Assembly: GCF_006125015.1 (NCBI RefSeq) | Contig: NZ_SZZN01000001.1 | Span: forward strand, 3,286,001 to 3,350,000 | DNA: 64,000 nucleotides | Direction of reading: 5' to 3' | DNA from: Roseovarius arcticus | GTDB lineage: Bacteria; Pseudomonadota; Alphaproteobacteria; Rhodobacterales; Rhodobacteraceae | Shown: one piece after another, positions 54,435 to 63,717 of the stretch | How positions within the stretch are numbered: position 1 is the first letter of the stretch | Layout: each line of letters begins with the position of its first letter | Notes under the pieces: model-generated | Told to the model about the DNA's origin: nothing | Databases searched by the model: none | The model's input: the letters and a program-made list of their open reading frames with translations, nothing else | Program-made: the position numbers and the translations under genes

Positions 54435-56523
54435 ATGCCGCTATCCGCTCTGCCGGTGTCATGCGCAGCATGGGTAGCTGTCTTAGGAACACTGGCGAGA
54501 TTATGGCGAGGCCCACGAGCGTCGCATAGATATTTGGCGCAACCAACAGGATCGCAGCGACAGCCAACAGCGCGCGCTCATAGGCGCGCATCGGGCCGAT
54601 CAGCCAGTCCGCGAAGGCCGCAGACAGCATCCAGATACCAGCCATCGCGCCCGACACACCAATCACAAATTCGGTCCACGTGAACCCATCAACCACCAGC
54701 AGCAGCGACGGCGAAAAGACGAATACGAACGGCACAAGCGCCTTGCCCATACCCAAGCGGAAGGCCGTGTTCCCAGTCTTGAACGCGTTGGCGTCCGCGA
54801 TGCCCGCCGCCGCATAGGCGGCCAGCGCCACGGGCGGCGTAATGTCGGCCATGACCCCATAGTAAAAGACAAAGAAATGCGCGACCAGCGGTTGCACCCC
54901 CAGCATGCTCAGGATCGGCGCGGCGACGGCGATCATAATCAAGTAGTTCGCCGTCGTCGGAATGCCGCAGCCCATCAGGATGCAGACTACCGCCGTCATA
55001 ATAAGCGTGAACATCAGGGTCAGGGCCGGGACCGACATTACCTCGAACGGCATAAACGACAGGAAATCCCAGACATTTCCGGCCCAGACAGCCGCGACCG
55101 ACGTGACCATGTAGGCGATCTTGAACCCGACGCCCGTCAGCGTGACAACACCGATGATCACGCCAACCAGCGCCGCTGCCGCCGTGACCGAAAGCGAGAA
55201 TTTTGCGCCGGTGACAAAGCTGTCCCACAATTCTGTCGCGGTCTGTTTGGCAAATCCCGCAAGGTCGCTGCCGTGGCGCAGCAGGTTCTGGATGACCAGC
55301 ACTAGGATACATGCAGAGATGCCGTAGAAGGCCGCCAGATAGGGCGTTTTGCCCGACAGCAGCGTCGCCACCAGTACGAATAGCGGCAGTGTGGTCAACC
55401 AGCCGGCCTTGAACACGACCCATGCGACGGGCAATTCATCCTTGGTCATGCCGCGCAGGCCGCGGCGCCGCGCCTCGAGGTGGACCTGCACCAACACGCC
55501 AAAAAAGTGCATGAAGGCTGGAACCAGCGCCGCCGTCAGGATCGTCGTCAGCGGGACGCCAAGGTATTCGATCATCAGAAACGCAACCGCGCCCATGACG
55601 GGCGGCGTGATCTGGCCCCCGGTGGACGATGCTGCCTCAACCGCCGCCGCAAAGTGGCGCGGATATCCGATGCGGATCATTGCGGGGATGGTCAGCGACC
55701 CAGTGGTGACGGTATTGGCTATGGACGAGCCCGAAATGGAGCCAAGCATCGCAGACGACACGACTGATACCTTGGCAGGGCCACCCGCGAAACGGCCCGC
55801 GAGGGCCGAGGCGAGGTCAATGAAGAGCTGGCCCAGACCGATGCGTGTGGCCATTACACCAAACAGTACAAAGTGAAACACGTAGGTCGAAATTACGCCC
55901 AGCGCGGTGCCGTAGATGCCTTGGCTGGTCAGATACAAATGATTGACGATGTTTGTCCAACTGGCGCCGGGATGCGTCAGTACACCCGGCATCGAGCGGC
56001 CGAAATACGCGTAGGCCATGAACAGGATGGCGATCACTGGCAGGGGCCAGCCCATGGCGCGGCGCGTCGCCTCCATCAGAACGGCGATCAGAACGGTGCC
56101 CATGACGACGTCGATCATCAGCGGATTACCGACGCGGAACGCCAAATCGTTGAATACCCACGGCACATAGAGAGCAGAGGCGATGCCCGCCGCGGCAAGG
56201 ATCCAGTCGGTAATGGGGATGCCCATCGGTGTCGCTAACGTACTACGCGGCGTGGGCCGCGCGCCAAATGCCGTGAACGAGAAGAAGATCAGTCCCAGAG
56301 TGAACGCAAGATGCGTCCCGCGATGGACGGTCGCCTGCGGGATGCCGAACCCGGCGGTGTAGTAGTGATAGCATGACAGCACGAAAAGCGCGCTACCGAC
56401 GAGCCATTTCATGCTGGGCAGCAACGGGCGAAAGCGGACTTCTGGATCGTATCTCTCTTCCAGAGCCCTCATTTCCGCGTCGGTCATTTCCTTGACGCGT
56501 TCCGCTTCGGATGCCTGTGACAT
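54433..56523 (-). CDS. TRAP transporter permease, TAXI type, fused 4TM-12TM
   Basis: 696 residues in two blocks. The small four-span part begins near KWLVGSALFVLSCYHYY. The large DctM-like part has SSAMLGSISGSSIANTVTTGSLTIPAMI and AAVEAASSTGGQITPPVMGAVAFLM, the TRAP large-subunit hallmark. It imports a substrate with the binding protein upstream, driven by an ion gradient. The ATG at 56523 is preceded by GAGGCGG. The frame extends 11 codons further. Substrate not known. Confidence 0.92.
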   Translation of the reverse strand: MSQASEAERVKEMTDAEMRALEERYDPEVRFRPLLPSMKWLVGSALFVLSCYHYYTAGFGIPQATVHRGTHLAFTLGLIFFSFTAFGARPTPRSTLATPMGIPITDWILAAAGIASALYVPWVFNDLAFRVGNPLMIDVVMGTVLIAVLMEATRRAMGWPLPVIAILFMAYAYFGRSMPGVLTHPGASWTNIVNHLYLTSQGIYGTALGVISTYVFHFVLFGVMATRIGLGQLFIDLASALAGRFAGGPAKVSVVSSAMLGSISGSSIANTVTTGSLTIPAMIRIGYPRHFAAAVEAASSTGGQITPPVMGAVAFLMIEYLGVPLTTILTAALVPAFMHFFGVLVQVHLEARRRGLRGMTKDELPVAWVVFKAGWLTTLPLFVLVATLLSGKTPYLAAFYGISACILVLVIQNLLRHGSDLAGFAKQTATELWDSFVTGAKFSLSVTAAAALVGVIIGVVTLTGVGFKIAYMVTSVAAVWAGNVWDFLSFMPFEVMSVPALTLMFTLIMTAVVCILMGCGIPTTANYLIMIAVAAPILSMLGVQPLVAHFFVFYYGVMADITPPVALAAYAAAGIADANAFKTGNTAFRLGMGKALVPFVFVFSPSLLLVVDGFTWTEFVIGVSGAMAGIWMLSAAFADWLIGPMRAYERALLAVAAILLVAPNIYATLVGLAIISPVFLRQLPMLRMTPAERIAA

Positions 56524-56554
56524 TGCCGCCTCGCTGGTAGTTGTGTGGGGATAC

Positions 56555-56584
56555 AAAAAAACCGGCCCGCGCGTGGCGGGCCGG
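56555..56584 (-). terminator. Intrinsic terminator between TAXI binding protein and permease
   Basis: On the minus strand CCGGCCCGC pairs perfectly with GCGGGCCGG (9-bp stem, five-base loop), and a run of seven T follows. It probably lets most transcripts end after the binding-protein gene, so that more of that protein than of permease is made. Confidence 0.88.
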
Positions 56585-56601
56585 TGTGTTCTGGGGGCTG
56601 A

Positions 56602-57618
56602 TTACTCGATCATGCCCTGCTCGCGATAGAACTTCTCGGCGCCCGGGTGCAGCGGGATGCCGATACCGTCTAGGGCCGTCTCGACCGTGATGGCCTTGCC
56701 CTTCTGGTGGCCGGAATCCAGCAGCTTGCGGGTGTTTTCATTCCACAAGGCGGCGGTAATGCCATAGATCAGATCTTCGGGCTGATCGGCGCTGGTCACC
56801 CACTGGGCGCCGACCGACAGGGTGGTGACATCATCGGTCACGCCCTCATAGGTACCGCCGGGCACGATGTTCTCGGCAAAGAAGGTGTACTCGCCGGTCA
56901 CCGCTTCTGCCTCGGCGCCTGAGATCGGGATGAGAACGATATCTTCTTGGCTCGCCAGCTCGGCAATGGCGCCAGCAGGGAAGCCGCCGACGAAGAAGAA
57001 CGCATCCATCGCGCCGTCACGCATCCGGTCAGCTGCCTGATCCGGCTTGAGGAAGTTGGCCTCGATGTCAGCCTCGGTCAGGCCATAGGCACCCAGAATG
57101 ATGCGTGCGTCGACCAGCGTGCCGGAACCCGGCTCGTCCAGCGACACGTTCTTGCCCTTCAGATCCGCGACAGAGGTGATACCCGATGCGGCGGAGGCGA
57201 CCAGGTGGATCGTCTCGGGGTAGAGGTTTGCAATGGCGCGCAGGTTGTCGACCGCGTCACGGCCTTCCCAGATGCCAGTACCTGTCTGCGCCCATGTGGC
57301 CACATCTGACTGCGAGAAACCCGATTCCAGCGTGCCGCCAGCAATCGCGTTGATATTGGCGACAGAGCCGTTGGCCGACAGGGCCGATGCGATCAGGCCA
57401 GGGTAGCCGCACGATCCGCCCTCTTCGCATGCACGCGAACCGGGAGGCGCCGAAATCGCGTTCGCGATCAGGCCGCCGATTGGATAGTAGGTGCCGGACG
57501 TACCGCCGGTGCCGATGCGGAAAAACTGCGGTTCCTGCGCAGCGGCGACAGAGCCGACGACCATCATCGCCGCGCCCAAAGTGGCAGTACGGATGATGCG
57601 TTTGAAACTTGTTTTCAT
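56602..57618 (-). CDS. TAXI family TRAP transporter solute-binding protein
   Basis: 338 residues. A signal peptide (ATLGAAMMVVGSVAAAQE, cleavage near 27) is followed by FFRIGTGGTSGTYYPIGG, the TAXI start motif, then SGITSVADLKGKNVSLDEPGSG and VGGFPAGAIAEL. It captures the substrate in the periplasm for the permease. The ATG follows AGGGAGGAA. The gene lies upstream of the permease in one operon, separated by a terminator. Confidence 0.93.
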   Translation of the reverse strand: MKTSFKRIIRTATLGAAMMVVGSVAAAQEPQFFRIGTGGTSGTYYPIGGLIANAISAPPGSRACEEGGSCGYPGLIASALSANGSVANINAIAGGTLESGFSQSDVATWAQTGTGIWEGRDAVDNLRAIANLYPETIHLVASAASGITSVADLKGKNVSLDEPGSGTLVDARIILGAYGLTEADIEANFLKPDQAADRMRDGAMDAFFFVGGFPAGAIAELASQEDIVLIPISGAEAEAVTGEYTFFAENIVPGGTYEGVTDDVTTLSVGAQWVTSADQPEDLIYGITAALWNENTRKLLDSGHQKGKAITVETALDGIGIPLHPGAEKFYREQGMIE

Positions 57619-57717
57619 GAGGGTTCCTCCCTGAACTCTATGAGATATGAACCGCGAATAAACTACAGCGCATAGGGCAATGCAATGAGGAAGGTTGTCA
57701 TGGCATATGCGCCTGCC

Positions 57718-57749
57718 CCGCCCGAACGAACATATGCTCGCTCGGGCGG
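57718..57749. repeat. Strong hairpin after ccr
   Basis: CCGCCCGAACGA and TCGCTCGGGCGG form a 12-bp stem with one mismatch and a loop of eight. There is no T-run on either side. It lies about 28 bp after the ccr stop and could stop transcription or protect the 3' end. Confidence 0.5.
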
Positions 57750-57776
57750 CCAGGCGCTTGATGTCGGGTCGGCGCC

Positions 57777-59063
57777 CTACTTTCCCGCGTCGACCGCATC
57801 CTCGACGGTGCGCAGACCGGTGCGCGGGGATTGAACCAGCACGGCCATATTGCCGGGCTTATGCTCATTGCGCAGCATTTTCAGGTGCGCGGCGGGGATG
57901 TCTGCCCACGGGAACACTTCGGACATGCAGGGGTCCAGCCGCCGCTCGACCATCAGATTGTTGGCCGCGCTGGCTTGTTTCAGGTGGGCGAAATGCGAGC
58001 CTTGCAGGCGTTTCTGGTGCATCCACATATACCGCACGTCAAAGGTGCAGTTAAATCCGGTAGTGCCGGCGCAGATCACGACCATGCCGCCTTTTTTGCA
58101 TACCAGCGCCGATACTGGGAATGTCGCCTCGCCGGGATGCTCGAACACTATGTCGACGCTGACGCCCTTGCCGGTGATCTCCCAGATCGCCTTGCCAAAT
58201 TTGCGCGCCTCTTTGAGCCAAGCATTGTATTCATCGGTATTCACCTTGGGCAACTGGCCCCAGCAGTTAAAATCCTTGCGGTTGATCGCGCCCTTGGCAC
58301 CCAGCGCCATAACAAACTCGCGCTTGTCCTCTTCCGAGATGACCGCGATCGCATTAGCGCCCGCCGTATTGATTAACTGGATTGCGTAACTTCCCAGACC
58401 GCCCGAAGCGCCCCAGACCAGTACGTTCTGACCGGGCTTCAGGTCGTGCGGCTCATGCCCGAACAGCATCCGATAGGCGGTGGCAAGGGTCAGAGTGTAG
58501 CAGGCCGATTCCTCCCATGTCAGATGCTTGGGTCGAGGCATCAATTGCTGCGCTTGCACATTCGTGAACTGGGCAAAGCTGCCATCGGGCGTCTCGTATC
58601 CCCAGATGCGCTGCGAGGGCGAGAACATGGGATCGCCGCCGTTGCATTCCTCGTCGTCGCCATCGTCTTGGTTGCAGTGGATGACCACCTCGTCGCCCAC
58701 CTTCCAGCGGCGCACCTTGTCGCCCACCGCCCAGACAACGCCAGCGGCGTCGGAACCTGCGATATGGTATTCGGCTTTGTGCACGTCAAACGGGCTGATC
58801 GGCTGGCCTAGCCCGGCCCAGACGCCGTTGTAATTAACGCCAGCGGCCATCACCAGCACCAGCACCTCGTTGCTGTCCAGCACGGGCACATCGACGACTT
58901 CCTGCTTGAAAGATTTATCTGGCTCGCCGTGCCGTTCGCGGCGGATGGTCCATGCATACATCTGCTTGGGGACGTAGCCCATTGGGGGCATTTCGCCGAC
59001 CTCATAGAGATCTTTTTCAGGCGCGTCGTACTGCGCGATGCCGGTATCTGTGTCCAGAGCCAT
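57777..59063 (-). CDS. ccr: Crotonyl-CoA carboxylase/reductase
   Basis: 428 residues, the normal size. It carries out NADPH-dependent reductive carboxylation of crotonyl-CoA to ethylmalonyl-CoA, a key step of acetate assimilation by the ethylmalonyl-CoA pathway. YDAPEKDLYEVGEMPPMGYVP, VHCNQDDGDDEECNGGDPM-type sequence (VVIHCNQDDGDDEE), and VLVWGASGGLGSYAIQL (NADPH fold of the MDR family) identify Ccr, and VDIVFEHPGEATFPVS is also conserved. The start MALDTDTGIAQYD at 59063 gives this size. The longer frame is discarded. The mutase gene ecm of the same pathway is 2.6 kb away on the other strand. Confidence 0.95.
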   Translation of the reverse strand: MALDTDTGIAQYDAPEKDLYEVGEMPPMGYVPKQMYAWTIRRERHGEPDKSFKQEVVDVPVLDSNEVLVLVMAAGVNYNGVWAGLGQPISPFDVHKAEYHIAGSDAAGVVWAVGDKVRRWKVGDEVVIHCNQDDGDDEECNGGDPMFSPSQRIWGYETPDGSFAQFTNVQAQQLMPRPKHLTWEESACYTLTLATAYRMLFGHEPHDLKPGQNVLVWGASGGLGSYAIQLINTAGANAIAVISEEDKREFVMALGAKGAINRKDFNCWGQLPKVNTDEYNAWLKEARKFGKAIWEITGKGVSVDIVFEHPGEATFPVSALVCKKGGMVVICAGTTGFNCTFDVRYMWMHQKRLQGSHFAHLKQASAANNLMVERRLDPCMSEVFPWADIPAAHLKMLRNEHKPGNMAVLVQSPRTGLRTVEDAVDAGK

Positions 59064-59175
59064 GATGGGGGCCTTTCTGTCTAAGCGGTGCCGCGATGCA
59101 GAATCGCGTGCGTCGGTCTTTGAAATATCGAGGCTTACGCAACAATGCAATGACCGGAGGACGATTCTTGTAACT

Positions 59176-60564
59176 TTATGACCCAGCAGGTGCAGAAAGT
59201 TCCAATGCAGGTGCAGCATCATGCGGTAACAGATGCGCAATTGAGTTGGCATAGTAGCGCAGCAAGGGCGCGCCCTCAGGTGTCATGGACCAGCCTGCAT
59301 CACTGCCGGTTATGGCATCACGTGCGGCTAACATTTCACACGCCTTGGCGACCCCTGCCGCGATATCGGCAATCATTACCGGCGCCTCTGACCTAGCTTT
59401 CAGCATCCCTTGCGCCTCAGCAATCAACGCGGCGTCATCCAGCGGCGAGGTGCTTTGAAGCAGGGCCCGCGACACCATTGGTACGCACAGCATCGGCATC
59501 ATCGTATCAATCCGGGCCATCAGGTCGCGTCCCAGATCCGCCAGCGACGGCGTGTCGCCATAATCGCTAAGGTGGATGGGGTCAGCGAATACGACAGCCG
59601 CCGTCCCGAACCGGGCGAGCCGACCCAAAATACGCTGCCACGCGATCCGCATTGCCGCCCGGACTACCGCAGTTTTGCGTGCGGGAAATCTACGATCGCC
59701 GCGCGTACCGGCGGCGATCAGCACATTATCCTCGAGCACCCGGTCGTAATTGATCGCGACTGGCACGAACACCACGTCGCGCCCGCCGGGCTTCCACCCT
59801 TCAACCACGTAGGACAGCAATCCCAGCTTGGCGGGCCGTAGCTTGCCAGTAAGGGTCAGGCCACCCTCGGGAAAGATCGCCTGCGTGACGCCGCCCGTCG
59901 TCGCCATCTGCACGTACCGCGCCAGCACCGTGCGATAGAGACCCCCGCGCGACCGGCGGCGGATAAAGTATGCGCCCATCGCCTTGATGATCCGGTTCAG
60001 CGGCCAGACGCGCGCCCATTCGCCCACCGCATAGGACAGCGCCGATGATTTTGCGGCGAGCGTCGTGACCAGCACGTAATCCATGTTACTACGATGGTTC
60101 ATGATAAAAATTATCGTGGCATCCTTGTCGATGCCCTCAATGATGGCACCGTTTCGCGGCCCGGTCCGCACCTCATACAGTGTCTGCGCCAGCCAGTTGG
60201 CAAGCCGCGTGCCAAAGCTGAAATAGGCGAACGCGCTAAAGCTGGGGATAATCTCGCGCGCATAGCGGCGCGCCTGTTCAAAGGCGACGTCCTCGCGAAC
60301 CATATTTTTGGCGGCATACGCCACGATGGCCTGCGTCACGTCCGGGTCATAGACCAGCCGTTGAATCATGTCGCTGCGCCGGGCCAGTTTGAACGGCTCA
60401 ATTGGACGCGTCAGCCGGGTGTTCAGCTTGGCCACTGCCTTCTCTAACCGGCGGCGAAAAAACCAGCGCACAGATGGAAACAGGAAGTGCGAGGCAAAGG
60501 TAACCGCCGCGAAAGCAACTAGCAGAAACAGCGCCCAGAGGGGCATATCCACGGTGGATGTCAT
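59176..60564 (-). CDS. 1-acyl-sn-glycerol-3-phosphate acyltransferase-like (PlsB/PlsC superfamily)
   Basis: 462 residues. An N-terminal membrane segment (LWALFLLVAFAAVTFASHFL), then the HxxxxD motif NHRSNMD and the glycerol-phosphate binding IFPEGGLTLTGK. The long N- and C-terminal extensions fit a glycerol-3-phosphate or lysophosphatidate acyltransferase of the membrane, and the exact substrate is unsettled. The ATG at 60564 is used, with AGAGGGG upstream. A start further out adds 12 residues. 58 bp from the DUF4239-like gene, on the same strand. Confidence 0.85.
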   Translation of the reverse strand: MTSTVDMPLWALFLLVAFAAVTFASHFLFPSVRWFFRRRLEKAVAKLNTRLTRPIEPFKLARRSDMIQRLVYDPDVTQAIVAYAAKNMVREDVAFEQARRYAREIIPSFSAFAYFSFGTRLANWLAQTLYEVRTGPRNGAIIEGIDKDATIIFIMNHRSNMDYVLVTTLAAKSSALSYAVGEWARVWPLNRIIKAMGAYFIRRRSRGGLYRTVLARYVQMATTGGVTQAIFPEGGLTLTGKLRPAKLGLLSYVVEGWKPGGRDVVFVPVAINYDRVLEDNVLIAAGTRGDRRFPARKTAVVRAAMRIAWQRILGRLARFGTAAVVFADPIHLSDYGDTPSLADLGRDLMARIDTMMPMLCVPMVSRALLQSTSPLDDAALIAEAQGMLKARSEAPVMIADIAAGVAKACEMLAARDAITGSDAGWSMTPEGAPLLRYYANSIAHLLPHDAAPALELSAPAGS

Positions 60565-60622
60565 CGTCGCCCCTCTGAATGGCCGCGCCCTGCTGCACAC
60601 GTACGGCAGGGCGCGGCGCGCG

Positions 60623-61417
60623 TCACTTTTGCTGCATTCCGGCCAGCACCGCGATCAACGCCCTTTGATCCACTTCGATCAGACCGCGCCGGGGCCGGTC
60701 AAGGTCGATGATCATGAACACCAATAGCACAATAAGCGCCATCATAAGATAGACGGGAGTGGCCGGCGCCGTCCCAGCAAGGCCAGACGAAAAGCCCAGC
60801 ATCGCGCCCGACAAGACAAACGTGCCAAACAGCATGAACAGCACGATCTCTGGCACATGCCGCTCGATCGCGGCGTCGCGGGTGCCCAGCGCATCAATCA
60901 TATCGTTCAGCGACGCTGCATAGCTGACGGCAGCGGGGCCGCCCTTGGACCCGGCATAGGCCGATGCCTCGACCCATAGACCTGCGAACGCCGTCTCTGC
61001 ATTGGCGATAAGGCGCGCGCGGCGCTGATGCTGATCTGCCGATACCTCGGCCGCCTCTAGCCGCAGGCGGGCATAGCGGCGCAAATCGGCCTTCGCTTGC
61101 GTGCGCATCTCCTCGGGTAGGAAATCCGTGCGCAGCCATGCGGTGCCAATTGCGTTCGCCTCCTCCACCACCGCGGACGAGCGTGTGTCATGCCGAGAAA
61201 GACCCAGCGAAAAGGTAAAACCCAAGAGCAGAGCCAGCAGACCCAGCATCGATCCTTGGACAGCGGTCGTTTGAGTGCGTCCTTCCTCGGATTGGTTGCG
61301 ATGACTGCGCCGGCCGATTAGCCATGCAATTGTCATGGCAATCAGCATCAGGGCCAAGAGGCCCATAGCAATGAAGATGGATGGGATATCGTACATCAAT
61401 TCGCGTGGTCCTGACAT
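60623..61417 (-). CDS. DUF4239-like membrane protein
   Basis: 264 residues. Two N-terminal membrane segments (SIFIAMGLLALMLIAMTIAW, then GSMLGLLALLLGFTFSLGLS) and two C-terminal ones (EIVLFMLFGTFVLSGAMLG, VYLMMALIVLLVFMIIDLDR) flank a helical cytoplasmic region with many Arg and Ala. The pattern is that of the bestrophin-like DUF4239 family, function unknown. GAGGGG precedes the ATG. Divergent from the mutase gene. Confidence 0.75.
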   Translation of the reverse strand: MSGPRELMYDIPSIFIAMGLLALMLIAMTIAWLIGRRSHRNQSEEGRTQTTAVQGSMLGLLALLLGFTFSLGLSRHDTRSSAVVEEANAIGTAWLRTDFLPEEMRTQAKADLRRYARLRLEAAEVSADQHQRRARLIANAETAFAGLWVEASAYAGSKGGPAAVSYAASLNDMIDALGTRDAAIERHVPEIVLFMLFGTFVLSGAMLGFSSGLAGTAPATPVYLMMALIVLLVFMIIDLDRPRRGLIEVDQRALIAVLAGMQQK

Positions 61418-61685
61418 TGCGGCCCCTCATGGCATTGGCGCCACAGGCACCTCGGGTGTCTCGTTTGGGCGGCTCTTAAGGCAAGAACGGCCATGCCGCC
61501 AGTCCCAAGCGTCCGGCAGCACGTTCCGCATGATATATTTGCGTGGGCGCCATATGAGAGCCGCCGGGCATCATCGCACGCAGCCTTTTCCCGAAATTGC
61601 CGCAACGCAGCGAATTGACAATAGCGCAATCTTTCGCATAGTGACGCCGGAGCGCAATAATCTTACTATCCCGCGAGGCCCGCAA

Positions 61686-63653
61686 ATGTCCAACCCGACC
61701 CCAGACCGTCCTTGGTTGATCCGCACCTATGCGGGACACTCTACCGCGTCGGCGTCAAATGCGCTTTATCGCGCGAACTTGGCCAAGGGGCAGACGGGCT
61801 TGTCGGTTGCCTTCGATCTGCCGACGCAGACGGGTTACGACAGCGATCACGTCCTGTCGCGCGGCGAGGTTGGCAAGGTCGGCGTCCCGGTTTGCCACTT
61901 GGGCGACATGCGGCAGCTGTTCACGGATATCCCGCTGGACCAGATGAACACCTCGATGACGATCAACGCCACGGCGCCGTGGCTACTATCGCTCTATATC
62001 GCGGTGGCAGAGGAACAGGGCGTCGATCCGCGCACCCTGCAAGGCACAGTTCAGAACGACCTGATCAAGGAATACCTGAGCCGCGGCACATATATCTGTC
62101 CGCCGAAACCGTCGCTGAAGATGATCGGCGACGTGGCCGAGTACTGCTACACGAATGTGCCAAAATGGAACCCGATGAACGTGTGTTCCTATCACCTGCA
62201 AGAGGCCGGCGCGACACCGGAGCAGGAGCTGTCCTTTGCCCTCGCCACCGCCATTGCCGTGCTGGACGAGCTGCGTCCCCGGGTCCCTGCTGCCGATTTC
62301 CCAGCGCTGGCCGGGCGAATCAGCTTCTTCGTCAATGCGGGCATCCGTTTCGTCACCGAGATGTGCAAAATGCGCGCCTTCGTTGATCTGTGGGACGAGA
62401 TACTGCTGAAGCGTTACGGCGTGGACGATCCGAAATTTCGCCGCTTTCGCTATGGCGTGCAGGTGAACTCACTTGGCCTGACCGAACAGCAGCCCGAAAA
62501 TAACGTCTACCGCATCCTGATCGAAATGCTGGCCGTGACCCTTAGCAAAAACGCCCGCGCCCGCGCTGTGCAGCTGCCCGCATGGAACGAGGCGTTGGGC
62601 CTGCCGCGCCCGTGGGATCAGCAATGGTCAATGCGGATGCAACAGATTTTGGCGTATGAGACGGACCTGCTGGAGTTCGACGACCTTTTTGACGGCAACC
62701 CGGCGGTGGATGCCAAGGTCGAAACGCTAAAGGACGGCGCACGGCGCGAGTTGGCCAGCCTTGATGGCATGGGCGGCGCAATCGGGGCCATCGACTACAT
62801 GAAGTCGCGGCTGGTAGACAGCAATGCCGCGCGTTTGGGCCGGATCGAGCGGAACGAGACAACCGTGGTCGGCGTCAACAAGTGGACAACCGGCGAGCCG
62901 TCGCCGCTGGTGAGCGAGGATGGCGGCATCATGACCGTCGATCCTGCGGTCGAGGCCGAACAGATCGCCCGGCTGAACGCTTGGAAAGCCGCGCGTGACG
63001 CCAGCGCCGTGACCGACGCACTGGCCGAACTGCGCAGCGCCGCCTCGGACGGGCGCAACATCATGCCTGCCTCGATCAAGGCAGCCCGCGCCGGGGTCAC
63101 TACGGGCGAGTGGGCGCAGCAGATGCGCGCTGTGCATGGCGAATATCGCGGGCCAACGGGCGTCAGCTCCAGCCCGTCGAACATGACCGAAGGGCTGGAT
63201 GACATCCGCGAGGCCGTCGCCGCCGCCTCTACCCGGCTAGGGCGCCGCCTGAAATTCCTCGTTGGCAAGCCGGGGCTGGACGGCCATTCCAACGGGGCCG
63301 AACAGATCGCGTTCCGCGCACGCGATTGTGGAATGGATATCGACTATCAGGGCATACGCTTGACGCCCGAAGAGCTGGTACGCGCCGCAATGGACGACGG
63401 CGCGCATGTGGTCGGCCTGTCGATCCTGTCAGGCAGCCACATCCCGCTGGTCGAGGATCTGATGGCGCGGATGCATGCTGCCGGGCTGGGCCATATCCCC
63501 GTTATCGTCGGCGGCATCATTCCCGAGGAGGACGCGAAACGCCTGCGCGCCTTTGGTGTGGCGCGCGTCTATACCCCCAAGGATTTTGAGCTGAATACGA
63601 TTATGCGCGACATCGTCACGCTGGTCGATCCCGGCCCTGTCGCTGCGGAATAA
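61686..63653 (+). CDS. ecm: Ethylmalonyl-CoA mutase (MeaA), methylmalonyl-CoA mutase superfamily
   Basis: 655 residues. The TIM-barrel half begins RPWLIRTYAGHSTAS and has FDLPTQTGYDSDH and MNTSMTINATAPW. The C-terminal B12 domain has GKPGLDGHSNGAEQIAF, the DxHxxG motif near 532, binding adenosylcobalamin. Ecm rearranges (2R)-ethylmalonyl-CoA to methylsuccinyl-CoA, the step after Ccr and an epimerase. GAGG precedes the ATG at 61686. The frame extends to 61335 but that part is unlike the family. MeaA-type features support Ecm over methylmalonyl-CoA mutase, as does the neighbouring ccr gene. Confidence 0.92.
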   Translation: MSNPTPDRPWLIRTYAGHSTASASNALYRANLAKGQTGLSVAFDLPTQTGYDSDHVLSRGEVGKVGVPVCHLGDMRQLFTDIPLDQMNTSMTINATAPWLLSLYIAVAEEQGVDPRTLQGTVQNDLIKEYLSRGTYICPPKPSLKMIGDVAEYCYTNVPKWNPMNVCSYHLQEAGATPEQELSFALATAIAVLDELRPRVPAADFPALAGRISFFVNAGIRFVTEMCKMRAFVDLWDEILLKRYGVDDPKFRRFRYGVQVNSLGLTEQQPENNVYRILIEMLAVTLSKNARARAVQLPAWNEALGLPRPWDQQWSMRMQQILAYETDLLEFDDLFDGNPAVDAKVETLKDGARRELASLDGMGGAIGAIDYMKSRLVDSNAARLGRIERNETTVVGVNKWTTGEPSPLVSEDGGIMTVDPAVEAEQIARLNAWKAARDASAVTDALAELRSAASDGRNIMPASIKAARAGVTTGEWAQQMRAVHGEYRGPTGVSSSPSNMTEGLDDIREAVAAASTRLGRRLKFLVGKPGLDGHSNGAEQIAFRARDCGMDIDYQGIRLTPEELVRAAMDDGAHVVGLSILSGSHIPLVEDLMARMHAAGLGHIPVIVGGIIPEEDAKRLRAFGVARVYTPKDFELNTIMRDIVTLVDPGPVAAE

Positions 63654-63717
63654 CCCTCGCGCCGCGTCCGGCTTTGGCTAGACTGCCAGCAAAGCAGAAT
63701 CAGCCGGAGCGCACATT

